Assembly (NCBI GenBank): GCA_910588535.1
Contig: CAJUOO010000076.1
Span: 1-13,694 of the forward strand
Direction: 5' to 3'
Length of the DNA: 13,694 nt
Source of the DNA: an uncultured Lachnospiraceae bacterium
Lineage (GTDB): Bacteria > Bacillota > Clostridia > Lachnospirales > Lachnospiraceae
Shown here piece by piece: positions 1 through 6,733 of this stretch. The notes under the pieces are model-generated. The model saw only the letters and a program-made list of their open reading frames with translations, did not search any database and was not told the DNA's origin. Positions within the stretch are counted from its first letter, which is position 1; each line of letters opens with the position of its first letter. The position numbers and the translations under genes are program-made.

Positions 1-54
1 CGGATGGGCTATATGGACCTTTTCCGAAAATGATAAAAGAAAATTCATCCTGCA
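1..54 (-). repeat. Structured repeat, copy D (partial, cut by window edge)
   Basis: The first ~54 bases align with the outer flank of copy B: CGGATGGGCTATATGGACC at 1-19 matches CGGACTGGCTATACGGACC at 7368-7386. Both continue into AAAATGAT(A/G)AAAGAA and TCATCCT. Only one outer arm and the adjoining flank are inside the window; the core lies beyond the left edge. The orientation is the same as lepB, and the copy starts about 100 bases after the lepB stop. Its membership in the family is seen directly, but whether it is a complete copy cannot be judged here. Confidence 0.7.
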
Positions 55-156
55 ATATGTTATAATATCTTGTATAGGTTTTTCTTAATGCAACAGCCCC
101 TTTGTATGTGTAGTTTTTCAATAAAATGTTTTTCATAGAAAATCTATCTGTCTAGT
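55..156. other. lepB 3' flank, no gene
   Basis: An AT-rich spacer between repeat copy D and the lepB stop codon. On the minus strand a weak ATAGA/TCTAT hairpin about 15 bases after the lepB stop is followed by an A/T-rich stretch, which is not convincing as an intrinsic terminator. No ORF is supported. Confidence 0.4.
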
Positions 157-705
157 TTAATCTCCTGATCCAAAGATAGAGCGAATGGTTTTATCCAGAT
201 TAAAGATCACCTTTCCATCAACATCATCCAGTGCCACTGGACCAAATGCCCGGCTGTCATTGCTGTGGTTTCGATTATCTCCCAACACGTAGATCGCACC
301 TTCTGGAACGATAAGATCCACATTTCCTTTATGGATCAGCTCTTCAGCAGGATTAACATAATATTCGTCAAGGGCGATACCATTGATGCTGACAACAGAA
401 TCAACAATCTCGACATGATCTCCAGCGACGCCAATCACACGCTTGACATACTTATCATTGTCCGCATTGTGGGAATTAAACACAACAATATCGCCTGCTG
501 ATGGGGTTCCAAGCTTCCAGAGGATCAATTTATCATTATTATGCAAGGTTGGATACATAGAATCCCCCGATACAATACTGGGTTGAATAAAGATCAATAA
601 GATAAAAGTAAGCAGGAAAGCAGTTCCCACAATTTGTACAATATCAATAAGAAGTCCCTTTAAAGAAACGCCTTCTTCCGTTTCAGTTTTTGCATTAGCT
701 GACAT
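157..705 (-). CDS. lepB: Type I signal peptidase
   Basis: This protease removes signal peptides from secreted pre-proteins on the outer face of the cytoplasmic membrane. The 182-residue protein has the compact Gram-positive layout. A short cytoplasmic N-terminus is followed by one transmembrane helix (about residues 18-41). The box B motif SGDSMYPTL then carries the catalytic Ser49, box D (YVKRVIG) the general base Lys88, and box E (GDNRNHSNDSR, 142-152) follows. All catalytic elements are intact, so the enzyme should be active. The ATG start at 705 is preceded by AAGGAG with a 9-base spacer. It appears to be a single-gene unit, transcribed away from the AT-rich intergenic region. No secreted substrate is encoded next to it. 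Many Clostridia carry several paralogues, so the exact lepB/sipS name is only a family label. Confidence 0.95.
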   Translation of the reverse strand: MSANAKTETEEGVSLKGLLIDIVQIVGTAFLLTFILLIFIQPSIVSGDSMYPTLHNNDKLILWKLGTPSAGDIVVFNSHNADNDKYVKRVIGVAGDHVEIVDSVVSINGIALDEYYVNPAEELIHKGNVDLIVPEGAIYVLGDNRNHSNDSRAFGPVALDDVDGKVIFNLDKTIRSIFGSGD

Positions 706-947
706 AATATAACACTCCTTTGTTTGTATTGAAACAAATATCTCAACGAAAGTATACTATAATTACAGAAAAAAAGATATAGGTTTTTTGTGAAATTTTT
801 CTTACTTGATGTACAGAAGATAATAAATGCGAGGAAAACAAATTGAAAAATAAAAACAGAAAATTTATAATATTTTAAAATATAGACAAAATAAAGAAAA
901 TAATTTATAGAAATAAAAAGAAAATAAATAAAATTTTAAAAAATTAC
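706..947. other. AT-rich intergenic region with UP-like A/T tracts
   Basis: About 240 bases of very AT-rich DNA between the divergent lepB and the promoter at 948. The lepB side has TATAGTATACT-like hexamers on the minus strand (around 750-765) that could be its -10 region, but no good -35 was found. From about 890 to 947 runs of A and T directly abut the -35 at 948, as in UP elements bound by RNA polymerase alpha subunits. No ORF is supported. Confidence 0.45.
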
Positions 948-976
948 TTGACAAATAGATGGATATATCGTATACT
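948..976 (+). promoter_or_regulatory. Consensus sigma-A promoter with upstream UP-like tract
   Basis: TTGACA at 948-953 and TATACT at 971-976 are separated by exactly 17 bases, a near-perfect vegetative promoter. The preceding tract AAAATTTTAAAAAATTAC closely resembles the one ahead of the probable rRNA promoter at 13620 (AAAATTTTAAAAAATATA). High expression is inferred from this resemblance and the hexamers; it has not been measured. Confidence 0.85.
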
Positions 977-1019
977 GTACTTAACAAAAACAAAAAAGAA
1001 ATGAGAGGAGGCGGGTCCC

Positions 1020-1103
1020 ATGGACAAAGACGAAAATTTTATAATACATCAGTATATTAGTGGTAAGATGATGGGTTCCTGCAGCTTTCAATATAGAGAA
1101 TAA
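1020..1103 (+). CDS. Predicted 27-aa peptide, possibly a truncated gene
   Basis: A short ORF (ATG 1020, TAA 1101) begins 8 bases after a strong AGAGGAGG ribosome site (1004-1011) and about 45 bases after the promoter at 948. The product starts MDKDENFIIHQYISGKMM and ends SFQYRE; it has no signal peptide or transmembrane helix. After the stop the same frame stays open for another 33 codons (1104-1202) with a Lys/Glu-rich sequence. This suggests either a natural minigene or the 5' remnant of a longer gene interrupted by a nonsense mutation or frameshift. No family is recognised. Strong promoter, ribosome site and terminator (1321-1353) bracket the unit, so transcription is likely even if the peptide is not functional. 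Confidence 0.45.
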   Translation: MDKDENFIIHQYISGKMMGSCSFQYRE

Positions 1104-1320
1104 AAGAGACCTTCAGCAGAGAGAGTAAACTATAGAGTCGAAGAAGAGAATAAGCTGAAGAAAGAAAAGAGATATCATCTGTATATACTGGTGAATAAAT
1201 TTTAATTGTAAGAGATTTTATGAATACCACATAGAGTTTTGAATAGAAAAATGGCTGACAGGAATAGGATAGATGCCTTCGACTAATTAAAACGTAGACA
1301 ATTGAATAATGAATAATAAG
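1104..1320 (+). other. Untranslated or decayed part of the 948-1353 transcription unit
   Basis: Purine-rich sequence between the small ORF and its terminator. No second ORF with a ribosome site is seen. The open stretch 1104-1205, in frame with the upstream peptide, encodes a Lys/Glu-rich segment containing RVEEENKLKKEKRYH, and could be leftover coding sequence. A noncoding RNA of about 370 bases is the alternative. Confidence 0.3.
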
Positions 1321-1353
1321 GGCTGTGATGTATAGAAACATCATAGCCTTTTT
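1321..1353 (+). terminator. Intrinsic terminator of the small transcription unit
   Basis: GGCTGTGATGT (1321-1331) pairs with ACATCATAGCC (1338-1348), with one G-A mismatch, around a 6-base loop. TTTTT follows immediately (1349-1353). This has the stem and U-tract of a rho-independent terminator and closes the unit started at 948. Confidence 0.75.
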
Positions 1354-1480
1354 CATGTGCAGGAGCAAGTAATCAAATTAACAGTGAAAGCTGCACCTGC
1401 TGTGCAGGAGTAGGAAAGTACCTTCCCTGCTCGATTGTACAGATAGATCCATGAATAGGAAAATACCAGTATTCTTTTAC
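1354..1480. other. Intergenic, one GC-rich hairpin
   Basis: No ORF is supported. CTGCAC and GTGCAG around 1391-1407 form a small perfect hairpin with a 5-base loop; its role is unknown. Confidence 0.3.
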
Positions 1481-1501
1481 AAAATGTGACAAACACATTT
1501 T
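1481..1501. promoter_or_regulatory. Palindrome overlapping the -35: candidate operator
   Basis: AAAATGTG (1481-1488) and CACATTTT (1494-1501) form a perfect 8-base inverted repeat with a 5-base spacer. It runs into the -35 hexamer at 1500, a position typical of a repressor operator. No regulator is identified. Confidence 0.4.
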
Positions 1502-1528
1502 GACAAGCTATTTGTCGTGTGATACACT
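1500..1528 (+). promoter_or_regulatory. Sigma-A promoter of the TPR/AAA gene
   Basis: TTGACA (1500-1505) and TACACT (1523-1528) with a 17-base spacer. The -10 is only about 30 bases before the TTG start, giving a short leader of roughly 25 bases. Confidence 0.8.
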
Positions 1529-1559
1529 TTACATATATTTATAGGCAGGAGTGAGAAAA

Positions 1560-3611
1560 TTGGATAAATATGAATATAATATAAAAGCAGAGCAGATAAC
1601 AAAGCTGATTGGAAAAAAAGATTTTTCTACAGCGGCAAAAATAGCAGATAATATAGATTGGCGGCGTGTCAGAAATGTCAATATGCTGACGAATGTTGGT
1701 ACTGTCTATGCAGAGGTGCAGAGATATGAGGATGCAAAGGAGCTTTTTCTTATGGCATTTGAGCGTGCACCAATTAGCAGAAGACTTGCATATAAATTGA
1801 CGGAGGTTTGTATTCGGGCGGGTGAATACGAGGAGGCAGAGCACTACTATGAGGATTTTGTCGGTCTAGCGCCACGTGATTCTGGCAGATATGAGCTTCA
1901 ATATAAGCTGGCAAAGAAAAAAGGAGAGCCAATAGAGGCCCTGATTGCAATTTTAAGTGAATATAAGAGAAATGATTTTGATGAGATGTGGGCATATGAG
2001 CTTGCGCGCCTATATCACAAGGCTGGTATGGGACAAGAGTGTGTGGCCGCATGTGATGAGATTATTCTATGGTTTGGTGAAGGGGAATATGTGGAGAAGG
2101 CGATGGAGCTTAAGATGTTGTATATGCCTCTATCTCCCAGTCAGCAAGAGAAGTATAATAAGCGTTTTCAGCTTCAGATGAGATATCCTTCTCAGGATGA
2201 GTTAGATTCAGAAGAGCAGGAGGAACAGGTACAGGAAGAGCAGGTGCAAGAGCAGATACCAGACCGTCCAATCTCGGTATCTACAGATAAGTACAATACA
2301 GCGGATATTCAGGAGGTTATTGCGGAGAGCATGAAGGAAATAATGCCTCCTGAGGAAGGGGAGGGGCAGGAAGCTCCCAATATGCCACAGCAGGGACTAT
2401 CATGGCAGGTTAATCCAGAACAGATAGATATTTTAGGGGCAACAAAGGATCTGCGCAAGGTACAGAGAGTGATTGCCAAGAACAGCAAGCTGTATCCGCC
2501 TTTTTCTGAGCAGGAAGCGACTTTTCGCGTAGTGCCGAGGGAGGAATTTGCTGCAAGTACGGAGGAGAGTTACGCTTATGAAGAATCGGCCAAGGAGCCT
2601 ACAGATGCACCAGCGGACAAGTTATCAGAAAGAAATCAAGAAACGTATGATGTGAAGTTGCAGGAAGAACAGATTAAAAAGAGACGAGCAGAAAAGACGA
2701 AGAAAAGAAAAGAAGAGATAGAAGAAACGCCAGTAAGGGAAGAACAGGAGGTTCTGGAGCGGGAGGAAGTGACTGCGAGCTCAGTAGAGCCTGTGGAGGA
2801 GAAAACTGTACCTTCAAGAGATGAGATCCAGCAGAATATACAGACGCCGGGGCAGCTTTCGGAGGAGAGGCGTCACGTGTTTGCAGCGTTTTTACATATT
2901 AATGGGCTGGAGGAGCAACTTGCCAGAATTTTTGAGGAGGCGGAGAGACTTGGAGAGGAAAAAGAAACCTCTCTGTTTGGAAATATCTTAATAATTGGAG
3001 ATCATAAGTCCGGCAAGACGACACTTGCCACAGAGTTGATGAAAAGCCTTAGCAGAGCTTCTAATAGAAAGAATAGGAAAATAGCTAAGATTTCTGGAGA
3101 TCGCCTGAATCATAAAGGAATACAAGAGACGATCTCCCGCCTTACAGGGGCAGATCTGCTGATAGAGCGTGCCGGCGAGATGAATCAGATAACCACTCAG
3201 GCGTTACTTGAGACAATGGCAGGTTATACAGGTGGTATGGTTGTTGTGTTGGAGGATACAAAGGAGGGCATGGCGCGTCTGATCACAGAGAATCCAGATC
3301 TGGAGGAGCGCTTTACGCACAAGCTGATTCTAAAGGAATATGAGATATCAGAATGGGTGGAGATGGCGAAGCAGTATGCGGCCGAGCGTGATTATGGAAT
3401 TGATGAGATGGCAACTCTGGCACTTTCTGCAAAAATTGATGCACTTTATGCTCAAAAAACTGTGGTGGAGATAGAGGACGTGAGGGCAATTATTGATGTG
3501 GCCATTGAACATTCAGAGAAAAAAAATATTAAGAAACTATTTGAAACAGTATTTTCTAGAAAATATAAGGATTCGGATTTAACGATGCTTCGAGAAAATG
3601 ACTTTATATAA
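1560..3611 (+). CDS. TPR protein with C-terminal SpoVK/CbbX-like AAA+ domain
   Basis: A 683-residue cytoplasmic protein in three parts. Residues ~1-200 are helical with tetratricopeptide-type repeats (for example YAEVQRYEDAKELFLMAFERA). A long acidic, Glu/Gln-rich, probably disordered linker (~210-440) follows. The C-terminal P-loop domain has Walker A GDHKSGKT (480-487) and a Walker B-like strand MVVVLED (560-566). A later stretch with ERFTHKLILKEY and a downstream MAKQYAAERDYGI resembles the end of the SpoVK/CbbX AAA+ module. TPRs usually bind partner proteins and AAA+ domains remodel them, but partner and process are unknown; a sporulation role is only inferred from resemblance. The start is taken as TTG 1560 because AGGAG (1547-1551) lies 8 bases upstream. 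The in-frame GTG at 1551 overlaps that ribosome site and cannot use it. The gene has its own promoter and appears monocistronic. Confidence 0.8.
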   Translation: MDKYEYNIKAEQITKLIGKKDFSTAAKIADNIDWRRVRNVNMLTNVGTVYAEVQRYEDAKELFLMAFERAPISRRLAYKLTEVCIRAGEYEEAEHYYEDFVGLAPRDSGRYELQYKLAKKKGEPIEALIAILSEYKRNDFDEMWAYELARLYHKAGMGQECVAACDEIILWFGEGEYVEKAMELKMLYMPLSPSQQEKYNKRFQLQMRYPSQDELDSEEQEEQVQEEQVQEQIPDRPISVSTDKYNTADIQEVIAESMKEIMPPEEGEGQEAPNMPQQGLSWQVNPEQIDILGATKDLRKVQRVIAKNSKLYPPFSEQEATFRVVPREEFAASTEESYAYEESAKEPTDAPADKLSERNQETYDVKLQEEQIKKRRAEKTKKRKEEIEETPVREEQEVLEREEVTASSVEPVEEKTVPSRDEIQQNIQTPGQLSEERRHVFAAFLHINGLEEQLARIFEEAERLGEEKETSLFGNILIIGDHKSGKTTLATELMKSLSRASNRKNRKIAKISGDRLNHKGIQETISRLTGADLLIERAGEMNQITTQALLETMAGYTGGMVVVLEDTKEGMARLITENPDLEERFTHKLILKEYEISEWVEMAKQYAAERDYGIDEMATLALSAKIDALYAQKTVVEIEDVRAIIDVAIEHSEKKNIKKLFETVFSRKYKDSDLTMLRENDFI

Positions 3612-3618
3612 AACGAGT

Positions 3619-3666
3619 GCCCAGCATGTGGGTGGGAGAAGGAATTTTCTCACTCGCGCGCTGGGC
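3619..3666. terminator. Complex hairpin between convergent genes
   Basis: GCCCAGC (3619-3625) pairs with GCTGGGC (3660-3666). An inner GAGAA/TTCTC stem and an alternative CGAGTG/CACTCG pairing lie nearby. It sits between the TPR/AAA stop (3611) and the LiaF-like stop (3678). U-tracts are poor on both strands (TCGTTTT on the minus side), so a bidirectional terminator is plausible but not certain. Confidence 0.45.
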
Positions 3667-3677
3667 GTTGAAAGGTA

Positions 3678-4355
3678 TTATTTTATATCGATTCCACCGA
3701 ACATACAGGTAGCATTAACAAAAATAGTTGGTGCACCAGCATTGCGGTTTTTGATACGGTTATTAATTGCGCCGAAAATTGGAACACCAGAAACTTGAAC
3801 ATTTACGTTTGCCGGTACACGAATATCAATTCCGCCAAATACAGTGGTGCAGTTTACAACAATATCTTCCTGAAGATAAGCGGAGCGGATATCCATATCA
3901 ATTCCGCCAAAAATACTATTTAAAGTTGCGCCTGTAAAAACTTCATTGTTGCAGGTGATTTTTTGTGAGCCAAATATAGCATTGTATTCAGGCGAGTCAG
4001 AATGATAGGTGGTATTGGTATCTTTAAAATGCTTTTTATAAGCAGAATCTTTAAATAATATACTCAGTCCGATCAGCACTAATACAACGGGGAAGAATAG
4101 TTTAAACACGGCACTTCTTGGAAGAATATCCCACGAAGATAATAAAAATAGGATGCCGATAATAAGCCCGGCAGTTGGAAGAGGTTCAAATCCCTTCTGT
4201 GCGATGGATACGGCACATGGAACGATAATAAAAAGTGTCCACCATCCGTGAAAAAATATGGAAAAACGCCAGAAATCAAGTGCATTTCCCGCAAAGCCTA
4301 TGCCAAAGAGGATTAAGATAACGCCCCATAAGGATTGATTGGATTTTAGTTTCAT
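3678..4355 (-). CDS. LiaF-like membrane protein
   Basis: A 225-residue membrane protein. The N-terminal half has about four hydrophobic helices (roughly 9-26, 37-53, 58-78, 84-102), like the LiaF/DUF5668-type N-terminal domain. The C-terminal part carries the recurring motif (I/V/M)FGGID (IFGGIDMDI, VFGGIDIRVP, MFGGIDIK) and the related PIFGAINN, typical of the LiaF C-terminal (cell-wall-active antibiotic response) domain. In Bacillus, LiaF restrains the LiaRS envelope-stress two-component system. No histidine kinase or response regulator lies nearby here, so this may be a stand-alone paralogue rather than a true LiaF. ATG 4355 is preceded on the minus strand by AGGAAGGAG at a good distance. 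It is the only gene in its unit, convergent with the TPR/AAA gene. Confidence 0.8.
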   Translation of the reverse strand: MKLKSNQSLWGVILILFGIGFAGNALDFWRFSIFFHGWWTLFIIVPCAVSIAQKGFEPLPTAGLIIGILFLLSSWDILPRSAVFKLFFPVVLVLIGLSILFKDSAYKKHFKDTNTTYHSDSPEYNAIFGSQKITCNNEVFTGATLNSIFGGIDMDIRSAYLQEDIVVNCTTVFGGIDIRVPANVNVQVSGVPIFGAINNRIKNRNAGAPTIFVNATCMFGGIDIK

Positions 4356-4400
4356 AATATACTCCTTCCTGTAAGTTGTCTCCCTTGATATGATACTATT

Positions 4401-4429
4401 ATCTTAATCTCTGGCGGCGCTGATTACAA
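4401..4429 (-). promoter_or_regulatory. Weak candidate promoter of the LiaF-like gene
   Basis: On the minus strand TTGTAA (4429-4424) and TAAGAT (4406-4401) are 17 bases apart and lie about 45 bases before the start codon. Both hexamers deviate from consensus. Confidence 0.35.
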
Positions 4430-4468
4430 GTTACATATGTCATATCCGTGAATGAGAAAAGTAAGTTG

Positions 4469-4497
4469 TTGACATTTAGGGTTGGGTGAGATACACT
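4469..4497 (+). promoter_or_regulatory. Sigma-A promoter of the 4556 gene
   Basis: TTGACA (4469-4474), a 17-base spacer and TACACT (4492-4497). The -10 context (GATACACT) is the same as that of the promoter at 1500, so the two promoters should have similar strength. Confidence 0.8.
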
Positions 4498-4499
4498 GT

Positions 4500-4534
4500 A
4501 TTATAATTATTTTTTTGAGTAAGATAATTATAAT
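4500..4534 (+). promoter_or_regulatory. 11-bp perfect inverted repeat in the 5' leader
   Basis: ATTATAATTAT (4500-4510) and ATAATTATAAT (4524-4534) are perfect inverted complements around a 13-base T-rich spacer. They lie directly downstream of the -10 and upstream of the ribosome site at 4543. The position suits an operator or a leader hairpin; AT-only composition makes chance more likely than for a GC-containing repeat. Confidence 0.4.
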
Positions 4535-4555
4535 TACAATCTGGAGGGAAAGCGA

Positions 4556-5059
4556 TTGGATACAAAGAAAGATAAAATAAGGGAGAACATTATGCTGTGT
4601 TTGTTGGCGGTATCTCCGATTTTAATAGGGTATCTATTTAATGTTATGTTGTATATTCCGGTAATAGGTGATATATGGATGTATGCAGGACCTTTTACAC
4701 TGTTACTGTTCTGGGGGTGGGTGGGCACTGTATATATGACAAGGTTTCGTTCAATCTGGAAGGCTGTTCTATTGGGAAATGTGATTGGAATTTTGTGTTT
4801 TGTTGTATTTGCGGCGATTGTCGGCTCAGGAGTACAATCAGAATTCACGTATCTTTTGACTGTAATAGCGCAGATGTACACTCTTCCCTTGGGTTTTCTT
4901 ACTATGTGGTTGGCTGTCATTACGGAGGGTGCCTATGATCTGGCAGAGGCGTCTATATCAGCTGTGATGCTGGTGCAGGCGGCAGGAGTGATTTTGATGT
5001 TGATTGCGTTTACAATCGGATGTATAACAGCGAAGAAAAAAAGTATAAGCGGTGAGTGA
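4556..5059 (+). CDS. Four-helix membrane protein of unknown function
   Basis: A 167-residue hydrophobic protein starting at TTG 4556, 7 bases after GGAGGG (4543-4548). A charged N-terminus (MDTKKDKIRE) is followed by about four transmembrane segments: LCLLAVSPILIGYLFNVML (~13-32), a segment at ~40-65, VLLGNVIGILCFVVFAAIVG (~71-90), and a C-terminal VLIQ-rich helix ending near 160. The C-terminus is short and basic (TAKKKSISGE). No motif, catalytic residue or named family is recognised. It has its own strong promoter and is followed by a bidirectional terminator, so it is monocistronic. The ORF is well supported; the function is not. Confidence 0.75.
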   Translation: MDTKKDKIRENIMLCLLAVSPILIGYLFNVMLYIPVIGDIWMYAGPFTLLLFWGWVGTVYMTRFRSIWKAVLLGNVIGILCFVVFAAIVGSGVQSEFTYLLTVIAQMYTLPLGFLTMWLAVITEGAYDLAEASISAVMLVQAAGVILMLIAFTIGCITAKKKSISGE

Positions 5060-5135
5060 AAACCTGCTTATTTCAGTAAGTGTGTACTAGCCTGCTAAAA
5101 GGCTGTAATAGAGTAGTTATAATGGATTAACAAGC

Positions 5136-5164
5136 ATCAAAGCGGATTGTGTGTCCGCTTTGAT
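5136..5164. terminator. Bidirectional terminator
   Basis: ATCAAAGCGGA (5136-5146) and TCCGCTTTGAT (5154-5164) form a perfect 11-bp stem with a 7-base loop. It lies between the stop of the 4556 gene and the stop of the convergent gene at 5164, the latter overlapping the stem edge. The U-tracts are imperfect on both sides, but the stem strength and convergent position favour a shared terminator. Confidence 0.65.
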
Positions 5165-5433
5165 TAATCTTCTTCGATAACCTGCAGTTCAAGATAATCG
5201 AAATCTATTTGGTCAATAAAATTGTCCTGATGGAAACGAACCTTGCTGCAGCGTTTAAATTCAGCGATATTCTTATCAAGCCAGACAGGACGGCTTAGAT
5301 CAAACTGATAACAAACAGAATCAAGAGCATTATATACCTTTCGTGTTCTGTTTAAGTTGGCATCTTCATTTTCTATCACCGTATCACACAACATACGATT
5401 ATCCTTAAATATTTTTGCCCACATTCGAAACAT
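5164..5433 (-). CDS. Small protein of unknown function
   Basis: An 89-residue soluble protein from ATG 5433 (MFRMWAKIFKDNRML...), rich in charged residues and ending with an acidic tail (ELQVIEED). No transmembrane segment or known motif is seen. The frame opens at GTG 5445, four codons earlier. ATG 5433 is preferred because the AGTGAG stretch overlapping that GTG sits about 7 bases upstream and can act as a weak ribosome site. A candidate promoter (5501-5529, minus) and a terminator (5136-5164) bracket it. The regular coding pattern on this strand makes it a likely real gene. Confidence 0.65.
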   Translation of the reverse strand: MFRMWAKIFKDNRMLCDTVIENEDANLNRTRKVYNALDSVCYQFDLSRPVWLDKNIAEFKRCSKVRFHQDNFIDQIDFDYLELQVIEED

Positions 5434-5500
5434 TATTATTCTCACTTTCTTGGTTTCTGCTTTTTTACTGTATTTCTATGTTTCAGTGTATTCTTTTGGA

Positions 5501-5529
5501 AGTATAGCACAGATAATTGGACAGAACAA
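5501..5529 (-). promoter_or_regulatory. Promoter of the 89-aa gene
   Basis: On the minus strand TTGTTC (5529-5524), a 17-base spacer and TATACT (5506-5501), about 70 bases before the start codon. It is divergent from, and about 20 bases away from, the PTS gene promoter. Confidence 0.55.
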
Positions 5530-5548
5530 GGGGCATAGGAAAATATGC

Positions 5549-5577
5549 TTGCATTTCATATAAAAAGATGATATACT
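5549..5577 (+). promoter_or_regulatory. Promoter of the PTS EIIC-like gene
   Basis: TTGCAT (5549-5554), a 17-base spacer and TATACT (5572-5577), giving a leader of about 40 bases before ATG 5625. It shows that the longer frame upstream of ATG 5625 is not the translated region. Confidence 0.65.
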
Positions 5578-5624
5578 CCCCCTTAATGACAAGACACATG
5601 AATATACATATAGGAGGAGAAGTT

Positions 5625-6692
5625 ATGGAAAAAGTGAAAAAATTGTTAAACCGAATTTTTATTGATGGCTTAAGCGGTATGGCGCTTGGGTTGTTTTCAA
5701 CGCTGATTGTGGGAACAATTATTCAACAGATCGGAAATCTAATTCCGGGAACAATGGGAGAACTTTTGTATCTGATAGGTAAGATGGCTGCCGCTGCAAC
5801 CTGTGCAGGCATTGGTGTAGGAGTGGCGGCAAAATTTAAAGAAAGTCCTCTTGTCACCTTATCGGCAGCGACGGCTGGCTTGGTCGGAGGGTATGCTGGA
5901 AAAATTCTTGCTGGAACAGTGATGTCAGAGGCAGGAGCGATGATATTTGCCGGGCCGGGAGAGCCGTTGGGAGCCTTTGTTGCAGCGTATATAGGAATTG
6001 AGGCCGGGCATCTGGTATCAGGAAGGACAAAGGTGGATATTCTTGTTACACCTCTTGTGACAATTCTTTGCGGTTCTGTTGTGGGCTTGTTGATTGGACC
6101 GCCGATATCAAGCTTTATGACTGGGGTGGGGGCAATGGTAAACTGGGGTGTAGAACAGCAGCCCTTCCTTATGGGAATCGTTGTATCTGTTTTAATGGGT
6201 GTGATCTTAACTCTTCCCATTAGCTCAGCAGCCATTGGTGTAGCACTTAATCTAAGTGGATTAGCGGCAGGAGCTGCCACGGTTGGCTGCTGTTGCCAGA
6301 TGGTTGGCTTTGCCGTTGCTTCTTTTAGGGAAAATCGCTGGAGTGGTTTGGTCGCACAGGGGGTGGGAACTTCCATGCTTCAGATTCCTAATATAGTAAA
6401 AAAACCCATTATCTGGATTCCGGCAACCATGGCAAGTGCAATATTAGGTCCAGTGGGTACGATGCTTTTTAAAATGACCAGCAATGCGACAGGTTCTGGT
6501 ATGGGAACAGCAGGTTTTGTGGGACAGCTTATGACATGGCAGGTAATGAGCCAGACGACACCGGGATTTTTGTTATTTGGCGAGATACTGTTGCTGCATA
6601 TTATACTTCCAGCGGCGGTGACATTAGTGATTTCTGAATTTATGAGAAAAAAGGGATGGATAAAAGAGGGCGATATGTTATTACGGATATAA
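5625..6692 (+). CDS. PTS EIIC-like membrane protein (PTS_EIIC_2 type)
   Basis: A 355-residue, Gly/Ala-rich polytopic membrane protein with about eight to ten hydrophobic segments. Composition and length fit the PTS_EIIC_2 family of stand-alone EIIC-like permeases. Recognisable stretches include LSGMALGLFSTLIVGTIIQQ near the N-terminus, IGVGVAAKFKESPLVTLSAA, and a late GTAGFVGQLMTWQVM. Classical EIIC proteins move a sugar across the membrane, phosphorylated by partner EIIA/EIIB domains. None is encoded here, so the substrate and even PTS dependence are unknown. ATG 5625 is chosen because AGGAGGAG (5612-5619) lies 5 bases upstream and the promoter (5549-5577) lies inside the longer open frame, which begins at 5517. 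Repeat copy A begins 42 bases after the stop. Confidence 0.8.
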   Translation: MEKVKKLLNRIFIDGLSGMALGLFSTLIVGTIIQQIGNLIPGTMGELLYLIGKMAAAATCAGIGVGVAAKFKESPLVTLSAATAGLVGGYAGKILAGTVMSEAGAMIFAGPGEPLGAFVAAYIGIEAGHLVSGRTKVDILVTPLVTILCGSVVGLLIGPPISSFMTGVGAMVNWGVEQQPFLMGIVVSVLMGVILTLPISSAAIGVALNLSGLAAGAATVGCCCQMVGFAVASFRENRWSGLVAQGVGTSMLQIPNIVKKPIIWIPATMASAILGPVGTMLFKMTSNATGSGMGTAGFVGQLMTWQVMSQTTPGFLLFGEILLLHIILPAAVTLVISEFMRKKGWIKEGDMLLRI

Positions 6693-6733
6693 TAGAAAAG
6701 GTATAAGTATTGTAGATGTTATATTTTGTTTGC

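Noticed and set aside
1057..1368. 103-aa minus-strand ORF
   Set aside because: Runs antisense through a promoter-RBS-ORF-terminator unit on the + strand, has no ribosome site, and its composition looks like a chance translation.
3598..3798. 66-aa plus-strand ORF
   Set aside because: Spans the convergent hairpin and the 3' end of the LiaF-like gene in antisense; no ribosome site.
5517..5624. N-terminal extension of the PTS EIIC-like gene
   Set aside because: Contains the gene's own promoter (5549-5577), and a strong ribosome site directs the start to ATG 5625.
5723..6376. 217-aa minus-strand ORF
   Set aside because: Antisense shadow of the PTS EIIC-like gene; its Pro/Thr/Ala-rich product reflects the reverse complement of Gly/Ala/Val codons.
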